Positions 1 to 7,944 of a DNA stretch of 64,000 nt are shown piece after piece. Both the position numbers and the translations under genes were made by a program. Under the pieces are notes generated by a model, which saw only the letters and a list, made by a program, of their open reading frames with translations, was not told the origin of the DNA and made no database searches. Each line of letters starts with the position of its first letter. Within the stretch, counting starts at the first letter, position 1. The stretch is from positions 1 through 64,000 of the forward strand of contig MSTD01000029.1 of assembly GCA_001942045.1 (NCBI GenBank), given 5' to 3'. Source of the DNA: Mycolicibacterium porcinum. Its GTDB lineage: Bacteria > Actinomycetota > Actinomycetes > Mycobacteriales > Mycobacteriaceae.

Positions 1-393
1 GCCCCGGCCCCGGCCCCGGCGACGGTCGCCGAGCAGTTCGGCGTGGACCCCACCGGTCCCCGCGCCATCGAGGGCAAGAACCGCACCGAGACGGTGCAGT
101 TGACCAATGACCGCGACCTCGACAACTTCGTCCGGAAGCTGTTGCGGCTCTTCGAAAGCCCGAAGACCCGGGCCGACCTCAAGGCCGGGCGGCTGAGCTT
201 CCGGCTGGCCGGGGCCACCCGAGTATCGGGCGGCGGTGCCAGCCGGCGCATCGAAGCCGGTGCCGTCACCGAGCGGCACATCGCCGACATGGCCGGAGGC
301 ACGCTCGTGCTCGGCCGCAAAGCGGTGCTGACCCCGCTGGCCCGCGAAAAGGCCCGCACCCTGGGCATCACGATCGAGAAGGAGCGGAAATGA
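1..393 (+). CDS. Microcompartment-associated protein, C-terminal part (cut by window start)
   Basis: The frame is open from base 1, so the true start lies outside the window. The first visible residues are an Ala-Pro repeat linker (APAPAPA), followed by a domain of about 110 residues. That domain ends in a stretch reading AVLTPLAREKARTLGI, a kind of tail I associate with several microcompartment-linked proteins. It is 25 bases upstream of the pentamer shell gene and in the same direction, so it belongs to the RMM operon. It may be the C-terminal extension of a second hexameric shell protein or a separate cargo or scaffold protein. The sequence inside the window cannot decide this. Confidence 0.6.
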   Translation, partial: APAPAPATVAEQFGVDPTGPRAIEGKNRTETVQLTNDRDLDNFVRKLLRLFESPKTRADLKAGRLSFRLAGATRVSGGGASRRIEAGAVTERHIADMAGGTLVLGRKAVLTPLAREKARTLGITIEKERK

Positions 394-418
394 CGGCCCG
401 AGCGACGGAGGAGCGCAA

Positions 419-682
419 ATGATCTCAGCGGTTGTCACCGGCAACGTGTGGTCGACCCGTCGAATCGACGGCATCCCGGCCGGGGCGTTCCTCGAGGTCG
501 AGATCGACGGCACCGGATCGAAGCTCATCGCCTTCGATGTCCTGGGCAGTGGCGTGGGCGAACACGTCCTCGTCGCCCAGGGCTCGGTGGCCTCGGGCTG
601 GTTCACCGGCACGCCGCCTCCGGTCGACGCGCTCATCATCGGATCTATTGACGTCAAACCCGACACCAACCCCAACAAATAA
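419..682 (+). CDS. BMC-P pentameric shell vertex protein (EutN/CcmL family)
   Basis: This 87-residue protein has the size and beta-barrel pattern of EutN/CcmL proteins, which form the pentamers that cap microcompartment vertices. Visible features are the opening ISAVVTGNVWSTRR, the central FDVLGSGVGEHVLVAQGS and the closing ALIIGSID, where the family carries its pore loop and last strand. The ATG at 419 follows a good ribosome site (GGAGGAG). The gene sits between the partial gene at 1 and the hexamer gene at 695, with short gaps typical of one operon. Position and length match the single pentamer gene of the M. smegmatis RMM locus. Confidence 0.93.
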   Translation: MISAVVTGNVWSTRRIDGIPAGAFLEVEIDGTGSKLIAFDVLGSGVGEHVLVAQGSVASGWFTGTPPPVDALIIGSIDVKPDTNPNK

Positions 683-694
683 GGAGAAACACCC

Positions 695-976
695 ATGTCC
701 AGCAACGCAATCGGACTGATCGAGACCAAGGGCTTCGTGGCTGCGCTGGCCGCCGCCGACGCCATGGTCAAGGCCGCCAACGTCACCATCACCGATCGCC
801 AGCAGGTCGGCGACGGCCTGGTCGCCGTGATCGTCACCGGTGAGGTGGGTGCGGTCAAGGCCGCCACCGAGGCCGGCGCCGAGACCGCCTCGCAGGTGGG
901 CGAACTGGTCAGCGTGCACGTCATCCCGCGTCCGCACAACGAGCTCGGCGCGCACTTCTCGGTCGCCAGCAAGTAG
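695..976 (+). CDS. BMC-H hexameric shell protein
   Basis: This 93-residue protein is a single Pfam BMC domain: AIGLIETKGFVAALAAADAM at the start, a middle VGDGLVAVIVTGEVGAVKAA, and the closing VHVIPRPHNEL. Such proteins form the hexagonal tiles of the shell facets, and their central pore is thought to pass small polar substrates. An AAGGAG ribosome site lies just upstream of the ATG. The stop is 2 bases before the tandem shell gene, so the two are probably co-translated. Family assignment is firm; the exact pore chemistry is not readable from sequence alone. Confidence 0.95.
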   Translation: MSSNAIGLIETKGFVAALAAADAMVKAANVTITDRQQVGDGLVAVIVTGEVGAVKAATEAGAETASQVGELVSVHVIPRPHNELGAHFSVASK

Positions 977-978
977 CC

Positions 979-1641
979 ATGCCGACCGAAGCGGAGGAGA
1001 GCACGCGGATTCGCACCCAGATCCGCGTCTACCTGTTGGTGGAGGATCTGCAGCGCCAGTTCGCCGCCTACCTCGGAACACCGACCCGGGCCCGCGGTTA
1101 CCCACCGTACGAGGGTGAGCACGCGCTGATCGTCGAGGTGTCCCCCGCCTTGGCGATCGAGCGGGTGATCGACCTGGCCCTACGTGAGGTCCCGGGCATC
1201 CAGCCCGGAATCCTCTACGTGGAACGCCAATTCGGGGTGCTCGAGATCCACTCGGCCAATCTGGAGGACGTGCAGCGGGCCGGCGAGGCGATCCTGGCCG
1301 GCACCGGCAACAAGGCTTCCGATCAGCTGCGACCGCGGGTGCTCTACCACGACATCATCGAGAACATCACCGATCAGCATGCGGTGATCCTCAACCGCAA
1401 CCGGCAGGCATCGATGATTCTGCCCGGACAGTCGCTGCTGGTCTATGAGATGACCCCGGCGCTGTTCGCAGCGGTGGCGGCCAATGAGGCCGAGCGGGCC
1501 GCACCTGGACTTACTGTGGTTGACGTGCAGATGATCGGCGCCGCTGGAAGGCTCTACATCGGTGGCAGCACCGCGGACGTCAGCGTGGCCCGGGATCGGA
1601 TCACGGCGGTGCTGGATGGGATTGAAGGACGGGATCACTAA
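979..1641 (+). CDS. BMC-T tandem-domain (trimeric) shell protein
   Basis: The 220-residue product has two degenerate BMC folds in tandem (roughly residues 12-110 and 112-215), the arrangement of trimeric shell proteins that may open a larger gated pore. The second repeat contains ERAAPGLTVVDVQMIGAAGRLYIGG, which resembles the canonical BMC core. The gene begins 2 bases after the hexamer gene and ends in TAATG, its stop overlapping the next start by one base. The order pentamer, hexamer, tandem protein, kinase, dehydrogenase matches the RMM locus of M. smegmatis. Confidence 0.88.
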   Translation: MPTEAEESTRIRTQIRVYLLVEDLQRQFAAYLGTPTRARGYPPYEGEHALIVEVSPALAIERVIDLALREVPGIQPGILYVERQFGVLEIHSANLEDVQRAGEAILAGTGNKASDQLRPRVLYHDIIENITDQHAVILNRNRQASMILPGQSLLVYEMTPALFAAVAANEAERAAPGLTVVDVQMIGAAGRLYIGGSTADVSVARDRITAVLDGIEGRDH

Positions 1642-2633
1642 TGGTTATCACCGACGAGATCGATGTCGCGCAACTGGCGTTGCGCCAGTACGACATCGGG
1701 ACAGATGCGACGCTGCGGTTGCTGAACTTGTCCGAGAATGCCACGTATCTCGTCGAGGATGCCGGCACCCAGTCCATCCTGCGGGTGCACCGGCAGAACT
1801 ATCACCAGCCCCACGAGATCGAGTCGGAGCTGGACTGGCTGGCGGCGCTACGTACCGACAGTGACGTCACGGTTCCGACGGTATTGCCCACTCCGGACGG
1901 ACGTCGGGTGGTCACCGTCAACGACAACGGAACCGACCGCTACGCCGTGCATTTCGGCATGGTCGCCGGGGCCGAGCCGGACGAGGGCGCGTTGACCCTC
2001 GACGATTTCCACACGCTGGGCCGGATCACCGCTGCGCTGCACGACCATTCACAGCGGTGGGAACGCCCGGCCGGTTTCGGCCGGTTCTCGTGGGACTGGG
2101 AGCACAGCCTGGGCGCATCCGGACGCTGGGGCCGTTGGCACGACGCCGAAGGCGTCGGCGCGGCCGAGCAACAGGTGCTCGAGCGCGCCCAGGCACTGCT
2201 GCACGATCGGCTGCACGCCTACGGCACCGGCCCCGACGTCTACGGTCTCATCCACGCTGACCTGCGGCTGGCCAATCTGCTGGTGGACCCCGACCCCGCG
2301 GGATCGGGCATCACCGTCATCGACTTCGATGACTGCGGATTCGGCTGGTACTTCTATGATTTCGGCACCGCGGTGTCGTTCATCGAAGACGACCCGGCAC
2401 TGCCGGAGTGGCAGGACGCCTGGGTGCGTGGCTACCGCACCCGCCGCGACCTGCCGGCCTCAGACGAGGACATGCTGGCCTCGTTCGTGCTGCTGCGCAG
2501 GCTACTGCTGCTGGCCTGGATGGGCAGCCACAGCCACTCCCGGGAATCGGCCACCAAGGCCATCAGCTATGCCGCCGGCAGCTGTGAACTCGCCGAGCGC
2601 TACCTGCGCTCCAACGGCCTCACCTTGACCTGA
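1641..2633 (+). CDS. Aminoglycoside-phosphotransferase-fold kinase, probable 1-amino-2-propanol kinase
   Basis: This 330-residue protein has the APH/choline kinase fold. The catalytic loop reads [10 protein letters not shown] and the metal-binding motif reads [16 protein letters not shown]. In the M. smegmatis RMM system the enzyme at this position has been described as an (S)-1-amino-2-propanol kinase. It makes the phosphorylated amino alcohol that a phospholyase converts to aldehyde inside the compartment. The substrate is inferred here from synteny, not from residues I can verify. Its start overlaps the stop of the shell gene (TAATG), which suggests translational coupling. Confidence 0.85.
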   Translation: MVITDEIDVAQLALRQYDIGTDATLRLLNLSENATYLVEDAGTQSILRVHRQNYHQPHEIESELDWLAALRTDSDVTVPTVLPTPDGRRVVTVNDNGTDRYAVHFGMVAGAEPDEGALTLDDFHTLGRITAALHDHSQRWERPAGFGRFSWDWEHSLGASGRWGRWHDAEGVGAAEQQVLERAQALLHDRLHAYGTGPDVYGLIHADLRLANLLVDPDPAGSGITVIDFDDCGFGWYFYDFGTAVSFIEDDPALPEWQDAWVRGYRTRRDLPASDEDMLASFVLLRRLLLLAWMGSHSHSRESATKAISYAAGSCELAERYLRSNGLTLT

Positions 2634-2650
2634 CACTCGAAGGATTGAAT

Positions 2651-3430
2651 ATGTTCGCATCGCTCCAGGGCCGCTCGGCCATCGTCACCGGCGGCAGCAA
2701 GGGCATCGGCCGCGGCATCGCGCAGACGTTCGCCAACGCCGGTGTGGACGTCCTCATCACCGGGCGCAACCAATCCGACCTCGACGAGGCGGTCTCGGCA
2801 CTCGCCGATGCCCCCGGCCGGGTCAGCGCCGTGCGCGCCGACGTGACCAGTCCCGAAGACGCCCGCCAGGTGGTCGACGCCGCCGTCGAGCGACACGGCG
2901 GCTTGGACATCGTTTGTGCCAACGCCGGCATCTTCCCGTCCGGCCGGCTGGAAGACCTCACCCCCGATGACATCGACCAGGTTCTGGCGGTGAACTTCAA
3001 GGGCACCGTCTACATCGTGCAGGCCGCCCTCGCGGCCCTGACCGCCAGCGGGCACGGACGCGTCGTCATCACCTCGTCGATCACCGGTCCGGTCACCGGC
3101 TACCCCGGCTGGTCGCACTACGGTGCGTCCAAGGCCGCCCAGCTGGGGTTCCTGCGCACCGCCGCGATGGAACTCGCACCCAAGAAGATCACCGTCAACG
3201 CCGTGCTGCCGGGCAACATCATCACCGAGGGCCTGGTGGAAATGGGCCAGGACTACATGGACCAAATGGCGTCGGCAGTGCCTGCCGGCCGGCTGGGATC
3301 GGTCGCCGACATCGGCAACGCGGCGCTGTTCTTCGCCACCGACGAAGCCGCCTACATCACCGGGCAGTCGCTGGTCGTGGACGGCGGACAGATTCTGCCG
3401 GAATCCCACATGGCGATCGCTGAACTCTAG
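2651..3430 (+). CDS. Short-chain dehydrogenase, probable 1-amino-2-propanol dehydrogenase
   Basis: A classical SDR of 259 residues. The cofactor loop reads [10 protein letters not shown], the NAG motif is NAGIF, the catalytic Ser lies in ITSSITGP, and the Tyr-Lys pair is in SHYGASKAA. In the M. smegmatis RMM locus this gene encodes an S-(+)-1-amino-2-propanol dehydrogenase linking the amino alcohol to aminoacetone. I chose ATG 2651 because AAGGA ends 7 bases upstream; a TTG at 2645 lies too close to that ribosome site. It follows the kinase after 17 bases and is the last metabolic gene before the regulator. Confidence 0.9.
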   Translation: MFASLQGRSAIVTGGSKGIGRGIAQTFANAGVDVLITGRNQSDLDEAVSALADAPGRVSAVRADVTSPEDARQVVDAAVERHGGLDIVCANAGIFPSGRLEDLTPDDIDQVLAVNFKGTVYIVQAALAALTASGHGRVVITSSITGPVTGYPGWSHYGASKAAQLGFLRTAAMELAPKKITVNAVLPGNIITEGLVEMGQDYMDQMASAVPAGRLGSVADIGNAALFFATDEAAYITGQSLVVDGGQILPESHMAIAEL

Positions 3431-3445
3431 TTCAACCTGGATAGA

Positions 3446-3460
3446 ATTGGCTGTACCAAT
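3446..3460. promoter_or_regulatory. Candidate GntR operator
   Basis: Inverted repeat ATTGG-CTGTA-CCAAT lies 20 bases before the GntR start and 16 bases after the dehydrogenase stop. Its length and placement fit an autoregulatory operator of the downstream UTRA-type GntR protein. This is inferred from symmetry and position only. Confidence 0.45.
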
Positions 3461-3479
3461 ACGCGGGCAGGGGGCCGGG

Positions 3480-4247
3480 GTGGCAGTTCACAGCGAGGAG
3501 TTGCGCAGGCGCATCGTCGCGGATATCAACGCGGGCACCCCCGGCGCCAAACTCGGCAGTGAGCGCGACCTGGCCGAACGCTACGGCACCAGCCGCTCCA
3601 GCCTGCGGCAGGTCCTGGCCGCGTTGGAGGAAGCCGGTCTGGTGCACCGGGTGATCGGCCGGGCCGGCGGCATCTTCATCAGCCACGGGCAGGTGGAACG
3701 CCACCTGTCCGACGTGGTCGGTGTGCCGGCCTTCCTGGCCAATCAGGGGTACGTCGCCGGGACACGGGTGCTCTCGACGCGCATCACCACCCCCGACGAG
3801 GCCACCAAGACCGCGCTACGGCTGGGCCCGGGCGACTACGTCATCGAGATCCAACGTGTCCGGCTGGCCGACGGCTCCCCGATCTCGCTCGAACACGCAC
3901 AGTTCCCGGCCGACGCCTTTCCCGGCCTGCTCGACCAGCAGCTGGGCGGCTCCCTCTACGAAATCCTGGAATCCCGATACGGTTTGGTCACCGGACGGGC
4001 CGACGAACGCATCGAGGCGGTCAACGCCACCAGCAGTGAAGCCACATTGCTGGGCATCAAGCCCAAGGCGGCGCTGCTGTTGATCACCCGCGTCACCTAT
4101 GACCAGAACGGCTCTCCGTGCGAGTTCTCCCGCGACCTGTTCCGCGGGGACCGTACGGCGCTGGCGGTCACGGCGAAAGGCAGCGGCATCGCCACCCACG
4201 CCGATGCCAATACCGCTTCGGTCACACTCCAACGTCAGGCCGGCTGA
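3480..4247 (+). CDS. GntR family (HutC/UTRA type) transcriptional regulator
   Basis: 255 residues from GTG 3480. The N-terminal winged helix covers about residues 5-70 (ELRRRIVADI, GSERDLAERYGTSRSSLRQVLAALEEAGLV). A UTRA ligand-binding domain follows from about residue 95 to 240. Because it is codirectional and adjacent to the RMM genes, it probably controls that operon in response to the amine or amino-alcohol substrate. The start was placed where the winged-helix homology begins; a weak purine-rich run precedes it. The inverted repeat at 3446-3460 may be its operator. Confidence 0.88.
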   Translation: MAVHSEELRRRIVADINAGTPGAKLGSERDLAERYGTSRSSLRQVLAALEEAGLVHRVIGRAGGIFISHGQVERHLSDVVGVPAFLANQGYVAGTRVLSTRITTPDEATKTALRLGPGDYVIEIQRVRLADGSPISLEHAQFPADAFPGLLDQQLGGSLYEILESRYGLVTGRADERIEAVNATSSEATLLGIKPKAALLLITRVTYDQNGSPCEFSRDLFRGDRTALAVTAKGSGIATHADANTASVTLQRQAG

Positions 4248-4253
4248 GCTTCT

Positions 4254-4517
4254 TCAGCGCACCACCTCGTAGAACGAGTCATCTCCGTCGTCGCCGTCTT
4301 CGGGTCGCTCTCGGTCGTCGGCGCGACGTTTCGGCTGCTCAGGCTCCTCAGCTGCGAGCTTGCGCTCCAGGGTCTCCTCGGTATCCGCTCGATCCGCGCC
4401 GTGCCAGTCTTCGGGCGGGTCGACGACCTCATCGCCATCCGCATTGGCGACCTCGTCGGAATCGGTCGACTCACTCGGCGACAGCGTGTCATCCGGTCCG
4501 TTCTCGATATCGCTCAT
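4254..4517 (-). CDS. Small acidic hypothetical protein
   Basis: This 87-residue, very acidic protein has many Asp and Glu, no membrane segment and no signal peptide. Its middle (ETLERKLAAEEPE) resembles the short motif seen in actinobacterial DUF5709-type proteins. It is convergent with the GntR gene, 6 bases apart, and followed on its own strand by nothing in this window. No clear ribosome site precedes the ATG. It is probably a disordered protein; its role is unknown. Confidence 0.6.
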   Translation of the reverse strand: MSDIENGPDDTLSPSESTDSDEVANADGDEVVDPPEDWHGADRADTEETLERKLAAEEPEQPKRRADDRERPEDGDDGDDSFYEVVR

Positions 4518-4567
4518 GGTGTGGGGATTCCCGCGGCAGCGCCGCGGGAAACCCCTCGCGAAACGGG

Positions 4568-5551
4568 TCAGGCCGCGATCTGAGCAGGCGAAGCAGTCAC
4601 GCCTTTGACGAAGTCGCCCAGATAACCGATGGCCCGCCGGCCTTCCGGCAGAATGTCGGCGGCGAGCGGGAAGTCGTGCACCTGACCGCTCCAGACGTGC
4701 AGCTCGCAGGACGAATGCGCGTCGGCCAGCCGGTCGGCCACCAATTCCGAATCAGCCAGCAGTAATTCGTCGGCACAGACATGAATCATCACCGGAGGCA
4801 TGCCGGTCAGATCAGCCGTCGCCGGATCGATCAGCGGCTCGGCATCGCACCGGCTCGACTGGCACTGGCTGCGCCGCACGCACCGGGCAAAGGCCGACAG
4901 CGCCGACCCGGTGAACATCGAGCACCGAGAGATGTTGCGGTGAAGCAATTTCCGGGCTGGGTCCAGGTCGATGAGCGGTGAGATGGCGGCCAGACCCGCT
5001 GCCGGAAGAACACCGTGGGCCAACGACCTGAGCGCCGTCCCGAAGGCAAGGTATCCCCCTGCCGAGTCGCCCGCGATCACCGTCTGCTCCGCGCTGAGGC
5101 CCCGCCGCCGCAGCCACGACAATCCGGCCAGCGCATCCTCGACGGCGTCGGCGAGCCCGCACGCAGGCAACATCCGGTAGCCGACGTTGAGCACCAAAGC
5201 GTCTGCGGCAGCCGACAATCGAGCAGCTAGAGCACGGTGGGTGTTGAGCCCACAGGTAAGGAACGCCCCACCGTGCAAGTAAAGGATCGCGTTGCGCCCC
5301 GACGTCCCGGGGGCGCGGATCAATTCCGCCGGGCAATTCGGCAATGCCAGCGGCTCAACCGATGCCACCGGGCGGCTCGGGAGCAGGCCGACGATCCGGT
5401 CGATCGACCACAGCGGCCACGCCAGGTCGGGTTGCCATGCCCAGGCCCGGATCACGTTCTTCACGGCCACCCGGCAGCCGATTCCCAGGGCCGTGGCCTC
5501 CAGGCTCGTTCTTCGGTGCAATACCCGTTTTGCCGTGTATGCCCCGGTCAT
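4568..5551 (-). CDS. Alpha/beta hydrolase, hormone-sensitive-lipase family esterase
   Basis: Family signatures are the oxyanion motif HGGAF, the nucleophile elbow GDSAGGYLAFG, and a late VHDFPL carrying the presumed catalytic His. These define a type IV (HSL-like) carboxylesterase, as in mycobacterial LipC, LipW and LipF. An in-frame ATG at 5560 abuts AGGAG directly, whereas ATG 5551 has 9 bases of spacing, so 5551 is the likelier start (327 residues). The gene is divergent from udgX. M. tuberculosis carries lipW near this neighbourhood, but I do not assign the symbol. Confidence 0.85.
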   Translation of the reverse strand: MTGAYTAKRVLHRRTSLEATALGIGCRVAVKNVIRAWAWQPDLAWPLWSIDRIVGLLPSRPVASVEPLALPNCPAELIRAPGTSGRNAILYLHGGAFLTCGLNTHRALAARLSAAADALVLNVGYRMLPACGLADAVEDALAGLSWLRRRGLSAEQTVIAGDSAGGYLAFGTALRSLAHGVLPAAGLAAISPLIDLDPARKLLHRNISRCSMFTGSALSAFARCVRRSQCQSSRCDAEPLIDPATADLTGMPPVMIHVCADELLLADSELVADRLADAHSSCELHVWSGQVHDFPLAADILPEGRRAIGYLGDFVKGVTASPAQIAA

Positions 5552-5632
5552 GGCGATCATCTCCTGTTGTCGTCACGAAACGAATACCCGAACTTGGCAT
5601 GGCGAAACGGTCGAAACGGGTATCCCGCTGCC

Positions 5633-6334
5633 ATGAGCAGCGCAGCGGATTTCGTCCCCGAAACACACAATCTGGTCGCGTTGGCCGAGGCAGCGCGGAA
5701 ATGCCAGGGATGTCCGCTGTACCGCGATGCCACCCAAACCGTGTTCGGATCCGGGCGCGCATCGGCCCGGATGATGCTGGTCGGTGAGCAGCCGGGTGAC
5801 CGGGAGGACCGTGCCGGAGCTCCCTTCGTCGGGCCGGCCGGCCGTATCCTGGACAAAGCCTTGACCGCGGCCGAGATCGACCGCTCCGAGCTCTATCTGA
5901 CCAACGCCGTCAAACATTTCAAGTTCACCACCAGCGAGCGCGGCAAGCGCCGTATCCACAAGACGCCCAGCCGCACCGAGGTGGAAGCGTGCCGACCGTG
6001 GATGATCGCCGAATTGGACTCGGTCGCACCGGATGTCGTGGTCTTACTCGGCGCGACCGCCGCCAAGTCTCTGTTGGGCAACGACTTCCGAGTATCTCGA
6101 CACCGAGGGGAGATCCTGTCCGTCGCCGGACTGGTTGCCGACGGGGACCCGGCGCTCATCGCCACGATCCACCCGTCAGCGGTACTGCGCGGGCCATCGG
6201 AGACCCGTGACCAAGCCTTCGACGGGCTGGTCGCGGACCTGCGCACCGCCTATGCGACGACGCGCACCGTGCGCAACGACGGATCGGCCGGGTCGGGCAC
6301 ATTCATCCCGGCTGCCAACCCGGTCCGCAGATAG
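5633..6334 (+). CDS. udgX: UdgX, uracil-DNA-crosslinking family 4-like glycosylase
   Basis: A 233-residue uracil-DNA glycosylase superfamily protein. Two iron-sulfur cysteines lie in CQGCPLY (C24, C27). The active-site motif is GEQPGDREDRAGAPFVGPAG. The distinctive loop reads KRRIH, with its His at residue 109, and HPSAVLR comes late. UdgX of M. smegmatis is known to bind uracil in DNA covalently through H109 of this loop; position and motif coincide here. It starts at ATG 5633, giving the expected length. Its last 85 bases overlap the 3' end of the convergent decarboxylase fragment. Confidence 0.95.
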   Translation: MSSAADFVPETHNLVALAEAARKCQGCPLYRDATQTVFGSGRASARMMLVGEQPGDREDRAGAPFVGPAGRILDKALTAAEIDRSELYLTNAVKHFKFTTSERGKRRIHKTPSRTEVEACRPWMIAELDSVAPDVVVLLGATAAKSLLGNDFRVSRHRGEILSVAGLVADGDPALIATIHPSAVLRGPSETRDQAFDGLVADLRTAYATTRTVRNDGSAGSGTFIPAANPVRR

Positions 6335-7008
6335 TCCAGCACGGCCTGGTTGAGGCGTTCTCCCGGAACCACTGCGGGAATGCCCGGCGGGTACGGGGTG
6401 ATCTGCTCGGCGGAGATCCGGCCGGCTGCGTTCTCGACCGGTACGTCCTCGACGGGACCGAAGAACGCATCGCGTGGCGCCACCACGGTCTCCAACTCCA
6501 ACTCGTAGGGTGAGGGCAGGTCGACACGCGGCGGCGGATCGAAATCGTGTGCGGCCTTGCGCCACAGCTTGAGCGCCTCGACCAATCGGCCCGCGGTGTC
6601 CGGTCCGTCGGCCAGCGACATGGTGGCCAGCACCCGGCGATGGTCGGTCATCCCCAGGTCGAGCTGGCAGTACTCCCGCATCCAGTCAGCGGCCTGGTAT
6701 CCCGAGGCACCCATCGCGGAGACGTCGATCAAGACCTGAAGCCGGTCCAGGTCGTGCGACGCCTGCTTGCCGAGCAGTTCCTTGTCGAGAACCTCGATGT
6801 CGTCGATCTCTTCGATCTCGCGACGCGTTTCCCGCGCCAGATCCAGTGCCGCACCCATCAACTCGTGACCACGTTCGACCATCTGCCGCCGCCATCCGTC
6901 GATCGCGCTGTACACCAAGACGTTCGGGCTCGTCGTCATCAGTAGGTCCGCGCACGCCGACAGCCGGTTCTGGTCCACGAGGTCGCCCTGCAGATGGAAC
7001 ACCGAGCC
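6250..7008 (-). pseudogene. Orn/Lys/Arg decarboxylase, C-terminal fragment (split by transposon)
   Basis: Reading from 7008 downward the frame gives GSVFHLQGDLVDQNRLSACADLL and then the C-terminal domain of a PLP-dependent Orn/Lys/Arg decarboxylase (ITPYPPGIPAVVPGE near residue 200), 252 codons before the stop. The N-terminal 235 codons are at 19279-19983. The 12-kb element lies between them. Two in-frame stops, TAA and TGA, stand at 7015-7020 in the element end, so no fusion protein can form. A GTG at 7002 could start a product, but without the PLP domain it should be inactive. Confidence 0.9.
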
Positions 7009-7014
7009 CGGAGC
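7009..7014. other. Extra hexanucleotide at the left junction
   Basis: Six bases, CGGAGC, lie between the last host codon (ending at 7008) and the element terminus. The opposite flank is CTGCTC (19279-19284), which the decarboxylase frame needs. Tn554-type elements are known to carry a short flanking sequence from the previous site, and this hexamer fits that role. The interpretation is inferred. Confidence 0.5.
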
Positions 7015-7033
7015 TTATCAGGGGTTAAATTCT
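7015..7033 (+). repeat. Left terminal inverted repeat of the transposon
   Basis: TTATCAGGGGTTAAATTCT matches the inverted right end (19260-19278) at 16 of 19 positions; the first ten match at nine. Confidence 0.8.
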
Positions 7034-7085
7034 CAAATGTGGTCATAAAGGTGTGTTGAACTGCTATTTAACCTGCGCACACATG

Positions 7086-7100
7086 TAACCTATTAGGTCA
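7086..7100. promoter_or_regulatory. Palindrome in the element leader, candidate operator
   Basis: ACCTA-T-TAGGT at 7088-7098 is a perfect 11-bp palindrome that extends nearly symmetrically to 15 bp. It lies about 80 bases before the first element gene and may be a repressor or recombination-factor site. Confidence 0.4.
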
Positions 7101-7160
7101 TGGGCAGCCAAAATTTCGCCGACTGCCGGCGGCGTGGCGCGACGTGGAGTGTGGGAAACC

Positions 7161-7178
7161 GGGGTAAATGTTTACCCC
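7161..7178. promoter_or_regulatory. Perfect 18-bp palindromic element abutting a start codon
   Basis: GGGGTAAA-TG-TTTACCCC has perfect 8-bp arms and ends exactly at the base before ATG 7179. A bound dimer would cover the start of a short-leader transcript. The likely binder is the XRE domain of the protein at 7945, by analogy with ImmA/ImmR-type modules; this is inference. Confidence 0.55.
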
Positions 7179-7880
7179 ATGGAGCTACACGACGATCCTC
7201 AGCGGCTCGTGGAGGAACTCGTTCGCCAGCACGCGCAGGTTTTGGGCGAGGCGCACGGCGATCTGGCTGCGCGACATCCGGAAGTCCCGGATCGTTTTAT
7301 CGATCAGGGCAGCCATGTCCGACCGATCACGGTGTCGTGCTCGGTTTTGGAAACGTTTCTGATGTCGCGGTTGCGGCGGCAGACTCCCAACTCGACTCTA
7401 AAAGTCAAGGCGGGCAACGGGATGGGGGTTCTTCTTGTCGACGAGAAGGGCTCACGGATTTATGTGCGCAAGCATCCGCGAAACCGGCGGACTGGTCAGC
7501 TGATCGACACTGTGCCGTTTGTGCCGGGTGGGGAGCAGTACAGCCTCGAGGAGGTGTTGGGTCACCCGATCGGCGGGCAGGAGGGTATCGCCGAACCCCA
7601 GGCGTATCGGGAATATCTGTTGTGGTGGCCGGACGGTCGCGGGTTTTTCGGTGGTGCGGTGCTGGCGGCGGGGCTGCTGCTCGACAATGTGGAGGTTTTG
7701 TACGGCCGGACGCCGTTGCCCCCGCCGATCATGGAGGACCGCTCGTTCAACGTTGGTCTCGGCGAGGTCGGTCGGGATGGGTCGTTGGGGACTCGGCGCC
7801 GCGACGACGACTTCGTCGACGTCGACGAGGACGCCGCCCGCGAGCAGGACGAGGAGGGCGGTCCGCCGAAATCGTCGTAG
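7179..7880 (+). CDS. Unknown 233-residue protein encoded with an ImmA/IrrE protease
   Basis: I do not recognise the family. The protein is soluble, with no signal peptide. It has a helical N-terminus to about residue 50, then a probable alpha/beta region (LKVKAGNGMGVLLVDEKGSRIYVRKHP), a WWPDGRGFFGG segment, and a disordered acidic tail rich in Asp and Arg. The same frame is open upstream to GTG 7134, but that reads through the perfect palindrome, so ATG 7179 is preferred. It is followed after 64 bases by the XRE-ImmA gene, and the pair may form a toxin-antitoxin or derepression unit. No toxin motif is visible. Confidence 0.7.
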   Translation: MELHDDPQRLVEELVRQHAQVLGEAHGDLAARHPEVPDRFIDQGSHVRPITVSCSVLETFLMSRLRRQTPNSTLKVKAGNGMGVLLVDEKGSRIYVRKHPRNRRTGQLIDTVPFVPGGEQYSLEEVLGHPIGGQEGIAEPQAYREYLLWWPDGRGFFGGAVLAAGLLLDNVEVLYGRTPLPPPIMEDRSFNVGLGEVGRDGSLGTRRRDDDFVDVDEDAAREQDEEGGPPKSS

Positions 7881-7944
7881 CCGTCGTGCACAGTGTTGGG
7901 TGCATGTGGGTTTCCCAACCCGGTGACGTTGAATTGAGCGCACG

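Noticed and set aside
4118..4765. 215-codon plus-strand frame running from the GntR end into the esterase gene
   Set aside because: It is antisense to the esterase and the acidic protein, and Arg/Ser-rich with no start signal. The minus-strand esterase has clear HGGAF and GDSAGG motifs.
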